Shown piece by piece: positions 16,392 through 25,282 of a stretch of DNA of 64,000 nt (position 1 is the first letter of the stretch; each line of letters starts with the position of its first letter). Position numbers and translations under genes: made by a program. The DNA is from Serratia plymuthica NBRC 102599 (GTDB taxonomy: Bacteria > Pseudomonadota > Gammaproteobacteria > Enterobacterales > Enterobacteriaceae). The notes below the pieces were generated by a model. It ran no database searches. It saw only the letters and a list, made by a program, of their open reading frames with translations, and was not told the origin of the DNA. The stretch covers positions 186,001 to 250,000 of the forward strand of contig NZ_BCTU01000003.1 in NCBI RefSeq assembly GCF_001590925.1, read 5' to 3'.

Positions 16392-17213
16392 ATGAATCAT
16401 ATGAAAAAACAGGTCATCTTTATCTTTGTAGCCGTTTTCATTTATACCGGAACCGCCCAGGCAAGCATATTTATGCAGGTAACAAAAAGAACCGGCGACT
16501 GGTTTAGCGGAAGATTTTATTATGAGATGATTGATTGGACTACAGATGATAACACCCCCAATCCGTGCTACAAAAAATCAAACTGTATGTTAATGATCAC
16601 CAGCTCTCATAATTATATGTTAAGCACTAATGACACCGATGGTTTCTGGAAGGCGGATAAAAACCCCTGGGTATCCAATTCTGAGACAATGGGTATTTTG
16701 GGGCAAAACTTCAAACAATTTGTTGGAGTACCTCGCTCTGGTAATTTCCCATACGCCAGTTTAACTGGCGCCAGAGGCTGTGTAAGCGTTTTTTATACAA
16801 CACGGAGCGTTATTGGTGGGCTAAATAGGTTACCAGGGTCTATATGCGCTATGCCACCAGATGAAACAAACGCCTGTGAAATAAAAACCCCTCAACTAAT
16901 GCTGGATCACGGTGTTTTAGCCCCAGAGCAGTTGAATAACAATACTGTCACCGACTCGCTATTGCTCTCCTGCCATCAAACAACAGAAATCGAGCTCTAT
17001 ATCAGTGAAAACACAGGCGGAGTCATGCTTCGTAGCGACGGTAGTTTATTTTCAAACCTCAAACTCAATGGTCAACCGGCAAACAAAGGTATTACCCTAA
17101 AGGTCGGGCCAACCGGCACCACAGTACAGGTAAGTTCCGTATTGAGAGCAGTAGGAAACATTGAGGCAGGCATCTTTCAGGGTAGCGCAGTGGCACTGTT
17201 GGCACTCCCCTGA
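16392..17213 (+). CDS. MrpH-like fimbrial tip adhesin (orphan)
   Basis: A 273-residue secreted protein with a signal peptide (KKQVIFIFVAVFIY...AQA). An N-terminal receptor-binding region carries NPCYKKSNCM. GCVSVFY and LPGSICAMPP come before a C-terminal pilin-like domain ending in the strand pattern VGNIEAG...SAVALLALP. The layout recalls MrpH of Proteus, a two-domain tip adhesin. The ATG at 16392 fits AAGG upstream; an ATG at 16401 is an alternative. No usher, chaperone or major pilin gene lies nearby, so it is either an orphan or assembled by another locus. Its base composition is clearly AT-richer than its neighbours. Confidence 0.75.
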   Translation: MNHMKKQVIFIFVAVFIYTGTAQASIFMQVTKRTGDWFSGRFYYEMIDWTTDDNTPNPCYKKSNCMLMITSSHNYMLSTNDTDGFWKADKNPWVSNSETMGILGQNFKQFVGVPRSGNFPYASLTGARGCVSVFYTTRSVIGGLNRLPGSICAMPPDETNACEIKTPQLMLDHGVLAPEQLNNNTVTDSLLLSCHQTTEIELYISENTGGVMLRSDGSLFSNLKLNGQPANKGITLKVGPTGTTVQVSSVLRAVGNIEAGIFQGSAVALLALP

Positions 17214-17285
17214 ACGTACGCATTGTATACCAGCCTGCCGGGTTTCTGCCTTATCCACCCGGCTCGAAAGCGTCATGACGCTGTT

Positions 17286-18197
17286 TCAAAGCCCGTGGCC
17301 TACCCCCTGCTTAATAAAATCAATAAAAGCGCGCAGCGGCGAGGGGATAAACCGCCGGTCGGAATAATAGAGAAACGGGCCGGAAAACTGCGGCCACCAG
17401 GGTTCGAGCACCGGCTCCAGGCTCCCCTTGGCCAGGTAAGGTTTCAACCAATCCTCAAACAGATAGACAATCCCCACTCCGGCCACCGCCGCCGCGATGG
17501 CCAGGTCCGTGGCACCACCGGCCTGCACCGTCAGCGGCCCCTCAGGGTGAAGTGAGACATTCTCTCCGTCCTTTGCAAACTCCCAGGGGTAACTTTTGCC
17601 GCTGGGGAAACGCCCCTTGATACAAGCGTGCGTAAACAGATCATGCGGATGTGCAGGCCGCCCAAGCCGTTCAAGGTAATCTGCAGATGCGCCTGCGGCA
17701 AAACGCTGTACCCTCGGGCCAATAGGTACGGCAATCATGTCTTTTTCCAGCCGTTCTTCATAACGGATACCGGCATCGCAGCCGGCGGCCAATACATCGA
17801 CAAAGCTTTCTTCCGTCTGTACTTCAACCTTGATATCCGGGTAGGCGGCGAGAAAGGCAGGAATCAACGCCGGCAGCACCAGACGCGCCGCACTGACCGG
17901 GACATTCAGCTTAAGCGTTCCAGCGGGTTTATCGCGAAAACCATTCACCACATCGAGCGCGCCCTGCACCTCGGCCAGCGCTGGCCCCAGCCTTTCCAGC
18001 AAGCCGTAACCGGCGGCGGTTGGCGTTACGCTACGCGTAGTGCGGTTAAACAGCCGGACGCCAAGCTGTTTCTCCAGGCGCCGAATGGCATCGCTGAGCC
18101 CGGACGCGCTCCGGCCCAACGTTCGCGCACCTTCCCGAAATCCCCCTGAGCGCGCGACGGCGAGAAAAGCATGCAGGTCTTCTAGATCGGTTTTCAT
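17286..18197 (-). CDS. LysR-family regulator
   Basis: A 303-residue LysR regulator with the HTH LHAFLAVARSGGFREGARTL...SDAIRRLEKQLG and an effector-binding domain containing AARLVLPALIPAFLA. It is divergent from an aldo/keto reductase gene with about 115 bp between them. LysR/AKR divergent pairs are common in enterobacteria and proteobacteria, and the reductase is the likely target. The inducer is unknown. Confidence 0.9.
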   Translation of the reverse strand: MKTDLEDLHAFLAVARSGGFREGARTLGRSASGLSDAIRRLEKQLGVRLFNRTTRSVTPTAAGYGLLERLGPALAEVQGALDVVNGFRDKPAGTLKLNVPVSAARLVLPALIPAFLAAYPDIKVEVQTEESFVDVLAAGCDAGIRYEERLEKDMIAVPIGPRVQRFAAGASADYLERLGRPAHPHDLFTHACIKGRFPSGKSYPWEFAKDGENVSLHPEGPLTVQAGGATDLAIAAAVAGVGIVYLFEDWLKPYLAKGSLEPVLEPWWPQFSGPFLYYSDRRFIPSPLRAFIDFIKQGVGHGL

Positions 18198-18311
18198 TGT
18201 TCGTTTCCCCGTACACCCCGTCCACTGCCCTACTACTTATCACGGGGGTGAGCTGCGCCTATTATAAATAAATGCGGCTGCCCCGCTGGCTATCCCAACA
18301 GGAGACAGGTT

Positions 18312-19175
18312 ATGTCCATTAACGACAAGCATCACACATTTCCCCTTGGCGATCGAAACGTCAAGCGGCTCGGCTACGGTGCCATGCAGTTGGCCGGCCC
18401 CGGCGTGTTCGGGCCACCGAAGGATCCTGATGCCGCCCTGGCGGTACTGCGGGAAGCGGTTGCGCTGGGGGTTAACCATATCGACACCAGCGACTTTTAC
18501 GGCCCGCATATCACTAACCAATTGATTCGTGAAGCGCTGGCGCCCTATCCGGACGATCTGACCCTTGTCACCAAAATCGGCGCGCGCCGAGGTGCGGACG
18601 CCTCATGGCTACCGGCCTTTTCCGCCGCAGAACTGACCAGCGCGGTACATGACAACTTGCGCAACCTGGGCCTTGAAGCGCTGGAGGTGGTCAATCTCAG
18701 GATCATGCTTGATACCCATGGCCCGGCGGAAGGCTCGATAGAAGAACCCTTGACGATCCTCGCGGAACTTCAACGCCAGGGATTGGTGAAACACATAGGC
18801 CTGAGTAATGTGACACTGACCCAGGTGGCGCAGGCACGCAAGATTTGCCGCATTGTTTGCGTGCAAAACCACTACAACCTGATAAACCGCAGCGACGATG
18901 CTCTGATTGACCATCTGGCCCAGGAAGGCATCGCTTATGTGCCGTTTTTCCCGCTCGGCGGTTTTACGCCGCTCCAATCCTCGGCGTTATCGGATATCGC
19001 AGTGCGTCTTGGGGCCACGCCCCTGCAAACCGCGCTGGCGTGGCTGTATCATCGTTCGCCCAATATTCTGCTGATACCGGGCACCTCCTCCATCGGTCAT
19101 TTGCGCGAAAACCTCGCGGTGCCTGATTTGCCGTGGACGGAGGATATCGCTAAAGCACTGGACGCTCTCGTCTGA
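18312..19175 (+). CDS. Aldo/keto reductase
   Basis: A 287-residue NAD(P)H-dependent reductase of the AKR superfamily. It shows LGYGAMQLAGPGVFG, DTSDFYGPH (Asp and Tyr), VTKIG (Lys) and a C-terminal cofactor motif IPGTSSIGHL. The family's His is replaced: the segment reads VNLRIMLDTHGP. AGGAGACAGGTT precedes the ATG. It is divergent from the LysR gene at 17286-18197 and probably controlled by it. It is similar in size to YdbC-type enzymes; the physiological substrate is not evident. Confidence 0.9.
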   Translation: MSINDKHHTFPLGDRNVKRLGYGAMQLAGPGVFGPPKDPDAALAVLREAVALGVNHIDTSDFYGPHITNQLIREALAPYPDDLTLVTKIGARRGADASWLPAFSAAELTSAVHDNLRNLGLEALEVVNLRIMLDTHGPAEGSIEEPLTILAELQRQGLVKHIGLSNVTLTQVAQARKICRIVCVQNHYNLINRSDDALIDHLAQEGIAYVPFFPLGGFTPLQSSALSDIAVRLGATPLQTALAWLYHRSPNILLIPGTSSIGHLRENLAVPDLPWTEDIAKALDALV

Positions 19176-19241
19176 CAATGCCCCCTCACGCGCGTTGCCA
19201 GGTTCGCCTTATTGATACGGCGGGCCTGGCTGCGGCGGTCT

Positions 19242-19694
19242 TTACAGCGCCCGCGTATACACCCGTGAAGCCTCGCCCCAGGGGTGATAGCCCAATCCGT
19301 TAAAAGCAAAACCCTGTTTTTCGTAGTAGCCCTCAAGATCGGTGCACAGATGCAATTGCGGGAAACCAAATTTGCGAGCCTCTTCCGCCACATGATTAAT
19401 CAGCAACGCACCGTAACCCCGCCCACGGTGCGCTTCTTCCACATACAGCGCACACAGCCAGGGGTACAACTCGCCGCGGCTGATAAAATCATTGGTAATC
19501 AGCCCTGCACAACCCAGGATATCGTGGTTATCCATCAGCAAATACCACTGCGGCAGCGGATTGGCTGCGCCAATGCAGCGGGTAATGGCATCTTCATACA
19601 TCATCAGGGTGTCGGGTGAAGCCCAGTGTTGCTGGAAATAGCGAATCGCCTGTTGCCTAAACTCAGGTGATTGACGCACCGAAATCATGTTCAT
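19242..19694 (-). CDS. GNAT-family N-acetyltransferase
   Basis: A 150-residue acetyltransferase. The acetyl-CoA motif is CALYVEEAHRGRGYGALLI (R/Q-x-x-G-x-G/A form). It is followed by HLCTDLEGYYEKQGF, a typical GNAT C-terminal pattern. It stands alone between the reductase and a methyltransferase. The acceptor substrate cannot be predicted. Confidence 0.88.
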   Translation of the reverse strand: MNMISVRQSPEFRQQAIRYFQQHWASPDTLMMYEDAITRCIGAANPLPQWYLLMDNHDILGCAGLITNDFISRGELYPWLCALYVEEAHRGRGYGALLINHVAEEARKFGFPQLHLCTDLEGYYEKQGFAFNGLGYHPWGEASRVYTRAL

Positions 19695-19855
19695 ATCCGT
19701 TCCTGTGGTTATTTTCCCTGCTTAAACCGGCTTAAAATTATGCGGCAAGCGAAAGGGGTTAGCACGGTGTTTATTATAGAAATCAGCCGGATGTGCGGAT
19801 AACATGGCGTCACTGCCCAAAGATTCGGCAGTGTTTTTCCCAAACAGGAGCCGTT

Positions 19856-20590
19856 ATGACGCAAAATATTTATGACAATCAGGCTTTCTTCGACGGTTAT
19901 GCCCAGCTCAGTCGCTCGGTAAACGGGCTGGACGGCGCGCCGGAATGGCCGACTATCCGCAGCATATTGCCGGATTTGCACGGCAAGAAGGTGGTCGATC
20001 TCGGCTGCGGCTACGGTTGGTTCTGCCGCAGCGCACGCGAACAGGGCGCCGCGAGCGTACTTGGCATGGATCTCTCCGAGAAAATGCTGAACAAAGCGCG
20101 GGAGATGACGCAGGACGCCGGCATTGAATACCGCCGGCAAGATCTGGAGCAGCTTCAACTGCCGTCGGCATCCTGCGATCTGGCCTACAGTTCATTGACG
20201 CTGCACTATATCGAAGATCTGGCCCGGCTGTTCGCCACGGTTTATCAGGCGCTGGCGGCGGGTGGGCAGTTTATCTTCACCGCAGAGCACCCGATTTATA
20301 CTGCGCCGCAGCATCAGGGCTGGCTGGTCGATCAACACGGGCAAAAATCCTGGCCGGTCAACGGCTATCAGCAGGAAGGGCAGCGGACCTCCAACTGGCT
20401 GGCGGAAGGCGTCATCAAGCAACACCGCATGCTCGGCAGCTATATCAACCTGCTGGTGCAACAGGGGTTCGTCATCACCTATTTGAATGAATGGGGCCCT
20501 TCGGCGCAGCAAATCGCGGAGAACCCGGCGCTCGATGAAGAAAAAGAACGCCCGATGATCTTTATCCTGGCCGCCCATAAACCCGCCTGA
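19856..20590 (+). CDS. Class I SAM-dependent methyltransferase
   Basis: A 244-residue methyltransferase with motif I VVDLGCGYGWF, a following acidic LGMDLSEKML, and the post-I motifs LAYSSLTLHYIED and GGQFIFTAEHP. AGGAG lies eight bases upstream of the ATG; an upstream in-frame extension is rejected. It has the size and layout of UbiE/BioC-like small-molecule methyltransferases. The substrate is unknown. Confidence 0.9.
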   Translation: MTQNIYDNQAFFDGYAQLSRSVNGLDGAPEWPTIRSILPDLHGKKVVDLGCGYGWFCRSAREQGAASVLGMDLSEKMLNKAREMTQDAGIEYRRQDLEQLQLPSASCDLAYSSLTLHYIEDLARLFATVYQALAAGGQFIFTAEHPIYTAPQHQGWLVDQHGQKSWPVNGYQQEGQRTSNWLAEGVIKQHRMLGSYINLLVQQGFVITYLNEWGPSAQQIAENPALDEEKERPMIFILAAHKPA

Positions 20591-20749
20591 TTATTCCCTT
20601 TCGCAGTACATCCTTAATACATCCACGCTTGGGGAGGCCACCTCCCCCCAATGTTTTATTCCGCCCCTGGCGGCGGCGCCTTCTTGCGCAAAGCCTGCCA
20701 ACAGCCGACTATACTTAAGCTTTAACCCCTTTGAACCGGAGAGAAAACA

Positions 20750-20932
20750 ATGGCATTTACTGTCGGCGATTTTGTACAGCGCACTACCGGCGGCCCAAAG
20801 ATGGTCGTGGTGGCCATTGATGGTGACACGCTGGTCTGCAGTTGGAACGAACTGGGCACCGAGCAGCGTGCGGAAGTTCAGGCCAGCGATGTGGCGCTCT
20901 ATCATGAAGACGGCGATTTCGGCGTATGCTGA
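20750..20932 (+). CDS. DUF2158 (YodC-like) small protein
   Basis: A 60-residue protein with the DUF2158 pattern: VGDFVQRTTGGPKMVV, then CSWNE. GGAGAGAAAACA gives a good ribosome site. Such short SH3-like proteins are common in enterobacteria and functionally uncharacterised. It stands alone. Confidence 0.8.
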   Translation: MAFTVGDFVQRTTGGPKMVVVAIDGDTLVCSWNELGTEQRAEVQASDVALYHEDGDFGVC

Positions 20933-20965
20933 GCGATCGGGGCGCTGCTGCGCCCCGCTAAGCTT

Positions 20966-21244
20966 TCAGGCGCGAATGTCCTGATAGCCCGGCGTGGTGT
21001 CGAATTCGTGTTTGGCGAACGGGCACAGCGGAATGATTTTACGGTTTTCCGCACGCATTTTCGCCACCACCAGCGCCACCAGCTTTTTACCCACCCCCTG
21101 ACCTTTCAATACCTCATCTACCCAGGTGTGATCGATAATGGTTAATTTATCCCCGCTCGGCACAAAAGATATCTCGGCGATCGTCTTACCCTGCTTATCG
21201 TTTATATAGAAACGTTTCTCATCTTCCAGAATGTTAAGTTCCAC
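20966..21244 (-). CDS. YjdJ-like GCN5-related N-acetyltransferase
   Basis: A 92-residue minimal GNAT protein. [18 protein letters not shown] is the acetyl-CoA loop, and [13 protein letters not shown] is the conserved C-terminal block of this short family (YjdJ/Gtn). The start is GTG, with AGGAGAAAGG just upstream. Small GNATs of this kind often act on lysine-like amines; the target is unknown. Confidence 0.83.
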   Translation of the reverse strand: MELNILEDEKRFYINDKQGKTIAEISFVPSGDKLTIIDHTWVDEVLKGQGVGKKLVALVVAKMRAENRKIIPLCPFAKHEFDTTPGYQDIRA

Positions 21245-21361
21245 AGCCTTTCTCCTGATATTTAAATGCGTAATGGCCTGCTGTCACTAGAAATAACCTA
21301 GGGTTAGTCTAGTCTTTAATCAGTAACACAACATAATTCTGTAGTGGCTAAGGAGTTCAAA

Positions 21362-21775
21362 ATGGGTGACGGCTCAAAAGACGGTGTTATTTTGCTATCT
21401 CGAATATTGTTGATGGTCCTGTTTATCATTTTTGGCTGGATGAAACTGACCAGCTTTGGCGCAACGGTGAGCGCAATGGAGGGTTACGGCACCCCAATGC
21501 CGTATTTGGCGGCGATTATCGCCGTGGTGGTTGAGTTTGTTTTCGGCATCGCACTTATTCTCGGCATATTTACCCGCCCTATCGCGGTTATTTTCGCCGT
21601 CTATGTGCTCGGCACCGCTTTTATCGGCCATCCATTCTGGAAAATGACCGGGATGGAAATGATGGGCAATGAAATAAACTTCTTCAAAAACATCAGTATT
21701 ATCGGCGGGCTGCTGCTTCTGGCAGTTACCGGCGCCGGGCGTTATTCGCTGGACTATAAATTCTTTAATAAGTAA
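21362..21775 (+). CDS. DoxX-family inner membrane protein
   Basis: A 137-residue protein with four predicted membrane segments (for example ILLMVLFIIFGWMKL, AAIIAVVVEFVFGIALILG and IIGGLLLLAV). The DoxX pattern FGWMKLTSFG is near the N-terminus. AAGGAG seven bases upstream fixes the ATG at 21362 over an earlier GTG. It is similar in size to E. coli YphA. DoxX proteins are linked to redox or oxidative-stress functions in other bacteria; the role here is unknown. Confidence 0.85.
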   Translation: MGDGSKDGVILLSRILLMVLFIIFGWMKLTSFGATVSAMEGYGTPMPYLAAIIAVVVEFVFGIALILGIFTRPIAVIFAVYVLGTAFIGHPFWKMTGMEMMGNEINFFKNISIIGGLLLLAVTGAGRYSLDYKFFNK

Positions 21776-21970
21776 CGCTCTTCTGACAACGGCCGGTGGC
21801 AACGCTGCCGGCTGTTTTCCTGACTCTCCCCTCTTCGACATGCCATGCTGCGCAAGAGATGCCCCCCGGTAAAGCTGCGAGAATTATCTGCAATCGTCGT
21901 CAACGAGTGAGGTTCTGTGCAGTTTTCGTTATACTGCAAACCATTATTGAGTGCCGCAAAGGAAGAGACC

Positions 21971-22309
21971 ATGAGAATGCGCGAGCTGGAAATCCAGTTT
22001 CAAAATGCAATGAGCGAGTTGCAGGCCAGCTTCGAAAAGCAGCACCGTGAATGGCAGCAAAGCTATCAGGCTCTGCAACAGTTATTGGAAGAGTCCAAAC
22101 AACGCGAAGCGGCGCTACATATGCAAAATGCGCAGTTGGTGCGCAAACTGAGCACCGCCAACTCGGTGCCGGAACAGCACGCGCTGGTGAAGCAAATCAA
22201 AATGCTGGGCGCACATCTGGATGCGTTGGCCAAAGACGCCGCCACCTTCAACCATCACCTGCACAATCAACAGCGGGCAGCCGACAACTTCAGCGGCGAA
22301 CAGCGTTGA
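21971..22309 (+). CDS. Small coiled-coil protein
   Basis: A 112-residue, highly charged protein predicted to be almost entirely coiled coil (heptads in LEIQFQNAMSELQASFEKQH and QLLEESKQREAALHMQ). It has no Cys, no signal peptide and no membrane segment. GAAGAGACC lies before the ATG. I do not recognise the family. It is followed by the DUF1198 gene on the same strand, 66 bases away, so the two may be co-transcribed. Confidence 0.7.
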   Translation: MRMRELEIQFQNAMSELQASFEKQHREWQQSYQALQQLLEESKQREAALHMQNAQLVRKLSTANSVPEQHALVKQIKMLGAHLDALAKDAATFNHHLHNQQRAADNFSGEQR

Positions 22310-22375
22310 CCCCGGGCGCTGTAGCACAGCGCCTCCTGCCAAATACTGGCGCTCTGAGAGTGTAATAAATCATAA

Positions 22376-22822
22376 ATGACCTGGATCATCATCGCAGCCC
22401 TGATCGTTGTATTTATTATTGGTTACCGCATTCTGACTTCAGACACCCGCAAAGCTATCGACTCGCTGGCCCACCTGCTGAAAGTTAAACCGATGCTGAT
22501 TGAATCGATGATTCAGGAAATGGGCAGCCGCAACAGCCAGACCTTTATCCGCATGCTGAACAACGGTTATACCGAAGAGATGCACCAGGCGGCTTATCTG
22601 CTGTTTATCTATCTGACCTTTATCAAGCAGGCAAGCGACGAGCAAATCGCCCTGTGGCGTGAAACGCTGCTGCGCGCCGGGCTGTCGCCGGAGCTGCATG
22701 CCGAGCACACCGAGGCCGCGCTGTTTTACTTTGCCGATCTGGATATTGACGCCTTCGAACTGGCGCAGTTTCGCCGCGCCTACAATGAGCGCTTTAACCG
22801 CGAGGCGATCGCCAACGGGTGA
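22376..22822 (+). CDS. DUF1198 (YicN-like) membrane-anchored protein
   Basis: A 148-residue protein with one N-terminal membrane helix (WIIIAALIVVFIIGYRIL) and a cytoplasmic helical domain. The start pattern and length resemble E. coli YicN (DUF1198); I rely on memory for this. No function is known. A CCCCGC/GCGGGG hairpin follows, between this gene and the convergent ygaC. Confidence 0.7.
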   Translation: MTWIIIAALIVVFIIGYRILTSDTRKAIDSLAHLLKVKPMLIESMIQEMGSRNSQTFIRMLNNGYTEEMHQAAYLLFIYLTFIKQASDEQIALWRETLLRAGLSPELHAEHTEAALFYFADLDIDAFELAQFRRAYNERFNREAIANG

Positions 22823-22849
22823 AATACTCCCCCGCTGGCGGGGGATCGA

Positions 22850-23188
22850 TTACAGGAACATGCTGTAGAGATAGCGCGAAAGCGCATCACGCGAGCTAAA
22901 GCCGTGTGGAATGCCATAACGCGCACTCGGGGCATCGCCGCTTAAATCCAGGGGAAATTCAAGGTACTGCTCGCTGGTGCGAATCGGCGAGGTCGGCGTG
23001 GCGAAATGCACGCTTTTCTCTTTCAGCGCAGGGTGGATCACCAGCGCCGTTCTGCCCATACGCGCTTCGCGATTCACATACACGTAGTGCTCACCCTTGC
23101 GGTAACCATAGGCTTGATCGGTGATATAATCACGTTCAAAGCCGGTATTCTCCAACACTCTAGCCACTTCATCCGGCCGTAAATACAT
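22850..23188 (-). CDS. ygaC: DUF2002 protein YgaC
   Basis: A 112-residue protein beginning [17 protein letters not shown], with [19 protein letters not shown] and [14 protein letters not shown]. It is a near copy of the E. coli YgaC pattern. GAGAGGAGAAAT precedes the ATG at 23188; the longer upstream frame is rejected. In E. coli ygaC lies just before ygaM and nrdHIEF and is reported to be Fur-regulated. Here the same order is kept with extra genes between. The biochemical function is unknown. Confidence 0.9.
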   Translation of the reverse strand: MYLRPDEVARVLENTGFERDYITDQAYGYRKGEHYVYVNREARMGRTALVIHPALKEKSVHFATPTSPIRTSEQYLEFPLDLSGDAPSARYGIPHGFSSRDALSRYLYSMFL

Positions 23189-23290
23189 CGATTTCTCCTC
23201 TCGTTCTGGACCGCTGAGCGACCTTACCGTAATCATGAGATGAAACAATAAATTTCTCGGTATGGATGTGGGTTTAGGAATAATCCTTAA

Positions 23291-24481
23291 CTAGGTATTT
23301 GCTCGGTTCTGCAACAACAATCGCAGCGTCAGCAAGGCTCCCAGGAATACCATCAAGGCCGCCGCCAGGTAGATCGACGGCACGCCCATCCGGCTCATCA
23401 GCAAACCGGCCAGCGGCCCGGTGATCCCCAGCGCCAAATCGAGAAACGCCGAGTAAGTGCCAAGCGCGGTGCCCTGATTCTGCTGCGGCACCTGCTTCAC
23501 CGCCTCCACCCCCAGCGCCGGAAATACCAGCGAAAAACCGGCACCGGCCAGCAACGCCCCGGCCTGCACCATCAGCGGATCATTGGCCAGCCAAATGAGC
23601 AACAGCCCCGCAATTTCAATCAGGAATGACGCCAGCGTAACCTTCAAACCACCGTGACGGTTAATGGTGTGGCTGAAAATCAGCCGGATTCCGACAAAGG
23701 CGCAGCTGAACAGCGTCAGCGAGAACGCCGCCCCGCTCCAGCCCTTATCAGCATAGTAGAGGGTAATAAAAGTGGCGATCACGCCAAAGCCCACGGTGCC
23801 CAGCGCCAACCCCAGGCCGTAGGTCCAGATGCGGCCAAACACCGCGCTGAAGGCAAGGCGCTTGCCGGCGGAGATCGACACGTTCGGTTTACCGCCCGCC
23901 AGCCACAGCGAAACCGCCACCGCCAACACGATCAGTGCCGCCACCCCGGCCAATCCCCAAAGCTGATTGAGATAAACGCCGAGCGGCGCGCCAGCCGCCA
24001 TCGCGCCGTAGGTGGCCACCCCATTCCACGAAATCACCCGGGCGGTGTGCATCGGCCCCACCCGACCTATGCCCCACAGCGTGGAACCGGTGCTGGCGAA
24101 GCTTTCGCCGACGCCGAGAAACACCCGGCCGACGCACAGCAGGACCAGGCTCAGCAGCGGCAGGTCGTCGCACCAAAAGGCGACGGCGTAAAACACCCCG
24201 CTCACGCCGCAACAGGCCAGCCCGAACAACACCACCTTTTTCGGCCCGAGTTGATCGGCATAGCGCCCGGCATGCGGCCGGCTGAACAGCGTTGCGAAGT
24301 ACTGCGCGCTGATGATTAACCCGGCCAGCACCGAGTTATACCCGAGATGGTTATGCACAAACCCCGGCAATACCGCCAGCGGCAAACCGATGGTCAAATA
24401 GCAGACGAAGGTAAACATCACCACGGACAAGATCCGCCGGTTAAGCTGGAAGGTGTTTTCTTTGGCACTGACTGCGGTCAT
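23291..24481 (-). CDS. MFS transporter, YfcJ/YhhS family
   Basis: A 396-residue, 12-segment major-facilitator protein. TVGLPLAVLP-like and FSRPHAGRYADQLGPKK (motif A) mark the N-terminal half; GVGESFASTGSTLWGIG and FPALGVEAVKQVP match the YfcJ/YhhS family. It acts at the inner membrane, probably as a drug or metabolite exporter. Substrates of this family are poorly defined. It stands alone between ygaC and the unknown pair at 24860-25979. Confidence 0.87.
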   Translation of the reverse strand: MTAVSAKENTFQLNRRILSVVMFTFVCYLTIGLPLAVLPGFVHNHLGYNSVLAGLIISAQYFATLFSRPHAGRYADQLGPKKVVLFGLACCGVSGVFYAVAFWCDDLPLLSLVLLCVGRVFLGVGESFASTGSTLWGIGRVGPMHTARVISWNGVATYGAMAAGAPLGVYLNQLWGLAGVAALIVLAVAVSLWLAGGKPNVSISAGKRLAFSAVFGRIWTYGLGLALGTVGFGVIATFITLYYADKGWSGAAFSLTLFSCAFVGIRLIFSHTINRHGGLKVTLASFLIEIAGLLLIWLANDPLMVQAGALLAGAGFSLVFPALGVEAVKQVPQQNQGTALGTYSAFLDLALGITGPLAGLLMSRMGVPSIYLAAALMVFLGALLTLRLLLQNRANT

Positions 24482-24859
24482 CGAAGGCGGCTCGCATCAA
24501 ACGGGGTAAACAACAGTGCTCAGCATACCCGGGGTTTGAGATCAAAGAGTGTGGAAAAACATGCTAACAGCGTAATCCACTGTTTTTACTGACAGAATAA
24601 TTCAATGTAAAGGCAGTCACATGGAAAAGTGTTCTGCGCGATTTAAAAGAATGAAGATAATTAGCGCCCTGAGGTTGATGACATAGTGACAATATTGATT
24701 GAACGGTATGGGTCTACGCGTTAGACCCATATTCACCTGTTGATTATCAGGGCGATCGCAGCATGCAGCCCCTGCGAAAGGGTACCGGTGAAGGCTTTGT
24801 CAGCATTCTGAAGCCGTATTAACGGCTTATTCAGAAAGGAATCTTTGATAGCCTATTCC
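24482..24859. other. Intergenic region with two strong hairpins
   Basis: No gene is seen. TATGGGTCTA and TAGACCCATA form a perfect 10-bp inverted repeat around a 5-base loop (24707-24731). A second, slightly bulged palindrome (TTCTGAAGCCGT...ACGGCTTATTCAGAA) lies at about 24805-24837, just downstream of the minus-strand unknown pair, and may terminate it. Neither has a clear T-run. Confidence 0.4.
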
Positions 24860-25282
24860 TCAGAAGTTGTAGATGACTGAGACTAATATGGCTTTAGGGC
24901 TTTCCAGGGTGCTTACCGTCACAATCTCGTGAGGATCTCTCCTCCGCCAACACACTGCTTCAATATGGCAAGTACCCTGCTTCTTGTATCCCATAAGATT
25001 CAGATAATCCTCGACCTTGCTGGAGTCGTCGGTGTCATAGTATCTGACTGCATATACGAGTGATGCAGGGCCAGTTATATTTGCAAAGTCAAAATCATAA
25101 TGGGACGAAATCCGTGGCATTTCTCTCAGTATGTCAGGAGTATAAAAATCATATTCCCGTCGATCTTGCTCGGTGTAGTGAGCGCTTCCAGCGAATTCCA
25201 TTACGATGTAAGGCCAGACATAGGTCAGCGCAACGACCACAACGATAATTACACCACTGAGCACCTTAAGTGACTTACGCAT
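24860..25282 (-). CDS. Membrane-anchored hypothetical protein, second gene of a coupled pair
   Basis: A 140-residue protein with an N-terminal membrane anchor (SLKVLSGVIIVVVVALTYV) and a periplasmic domain that includes two Cys (GTCHIEAVCW). The start at 25282 lies inside the last codons of the preceding gene (ATGCGTAA) and is served by AAGGGGGAA, so translation is coupled. I do not recognise the family. A small membrane-tethered periplasmic protein behind a larger soluble partner is the layout of an immunity protein, which is an inference from arrangement only. Confidence 0.6.
   Translation of the reverse strand: MRKSLKVLSGVIIVVVVALTYVWPYIVMEFAGSAHYTEQDRREYDFYTPDILREMPRISSHYDFDFANITGPASLVYAVRYYDTDDSSKVEDYLNLMGYKKQGTCHIEAVCWRRRDPHEIVTVSTLESPKAILVSVIYNF

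Noticed and set aside
23654-24319. Long plus-strand ORF (221 codons) inside the MFS gene
   Set aside because: It is an antisense frame rich in Arg, His, Gln and Ala, typical of the shadow of a GC-rich gene; the minus strand encodes a clear transporter.
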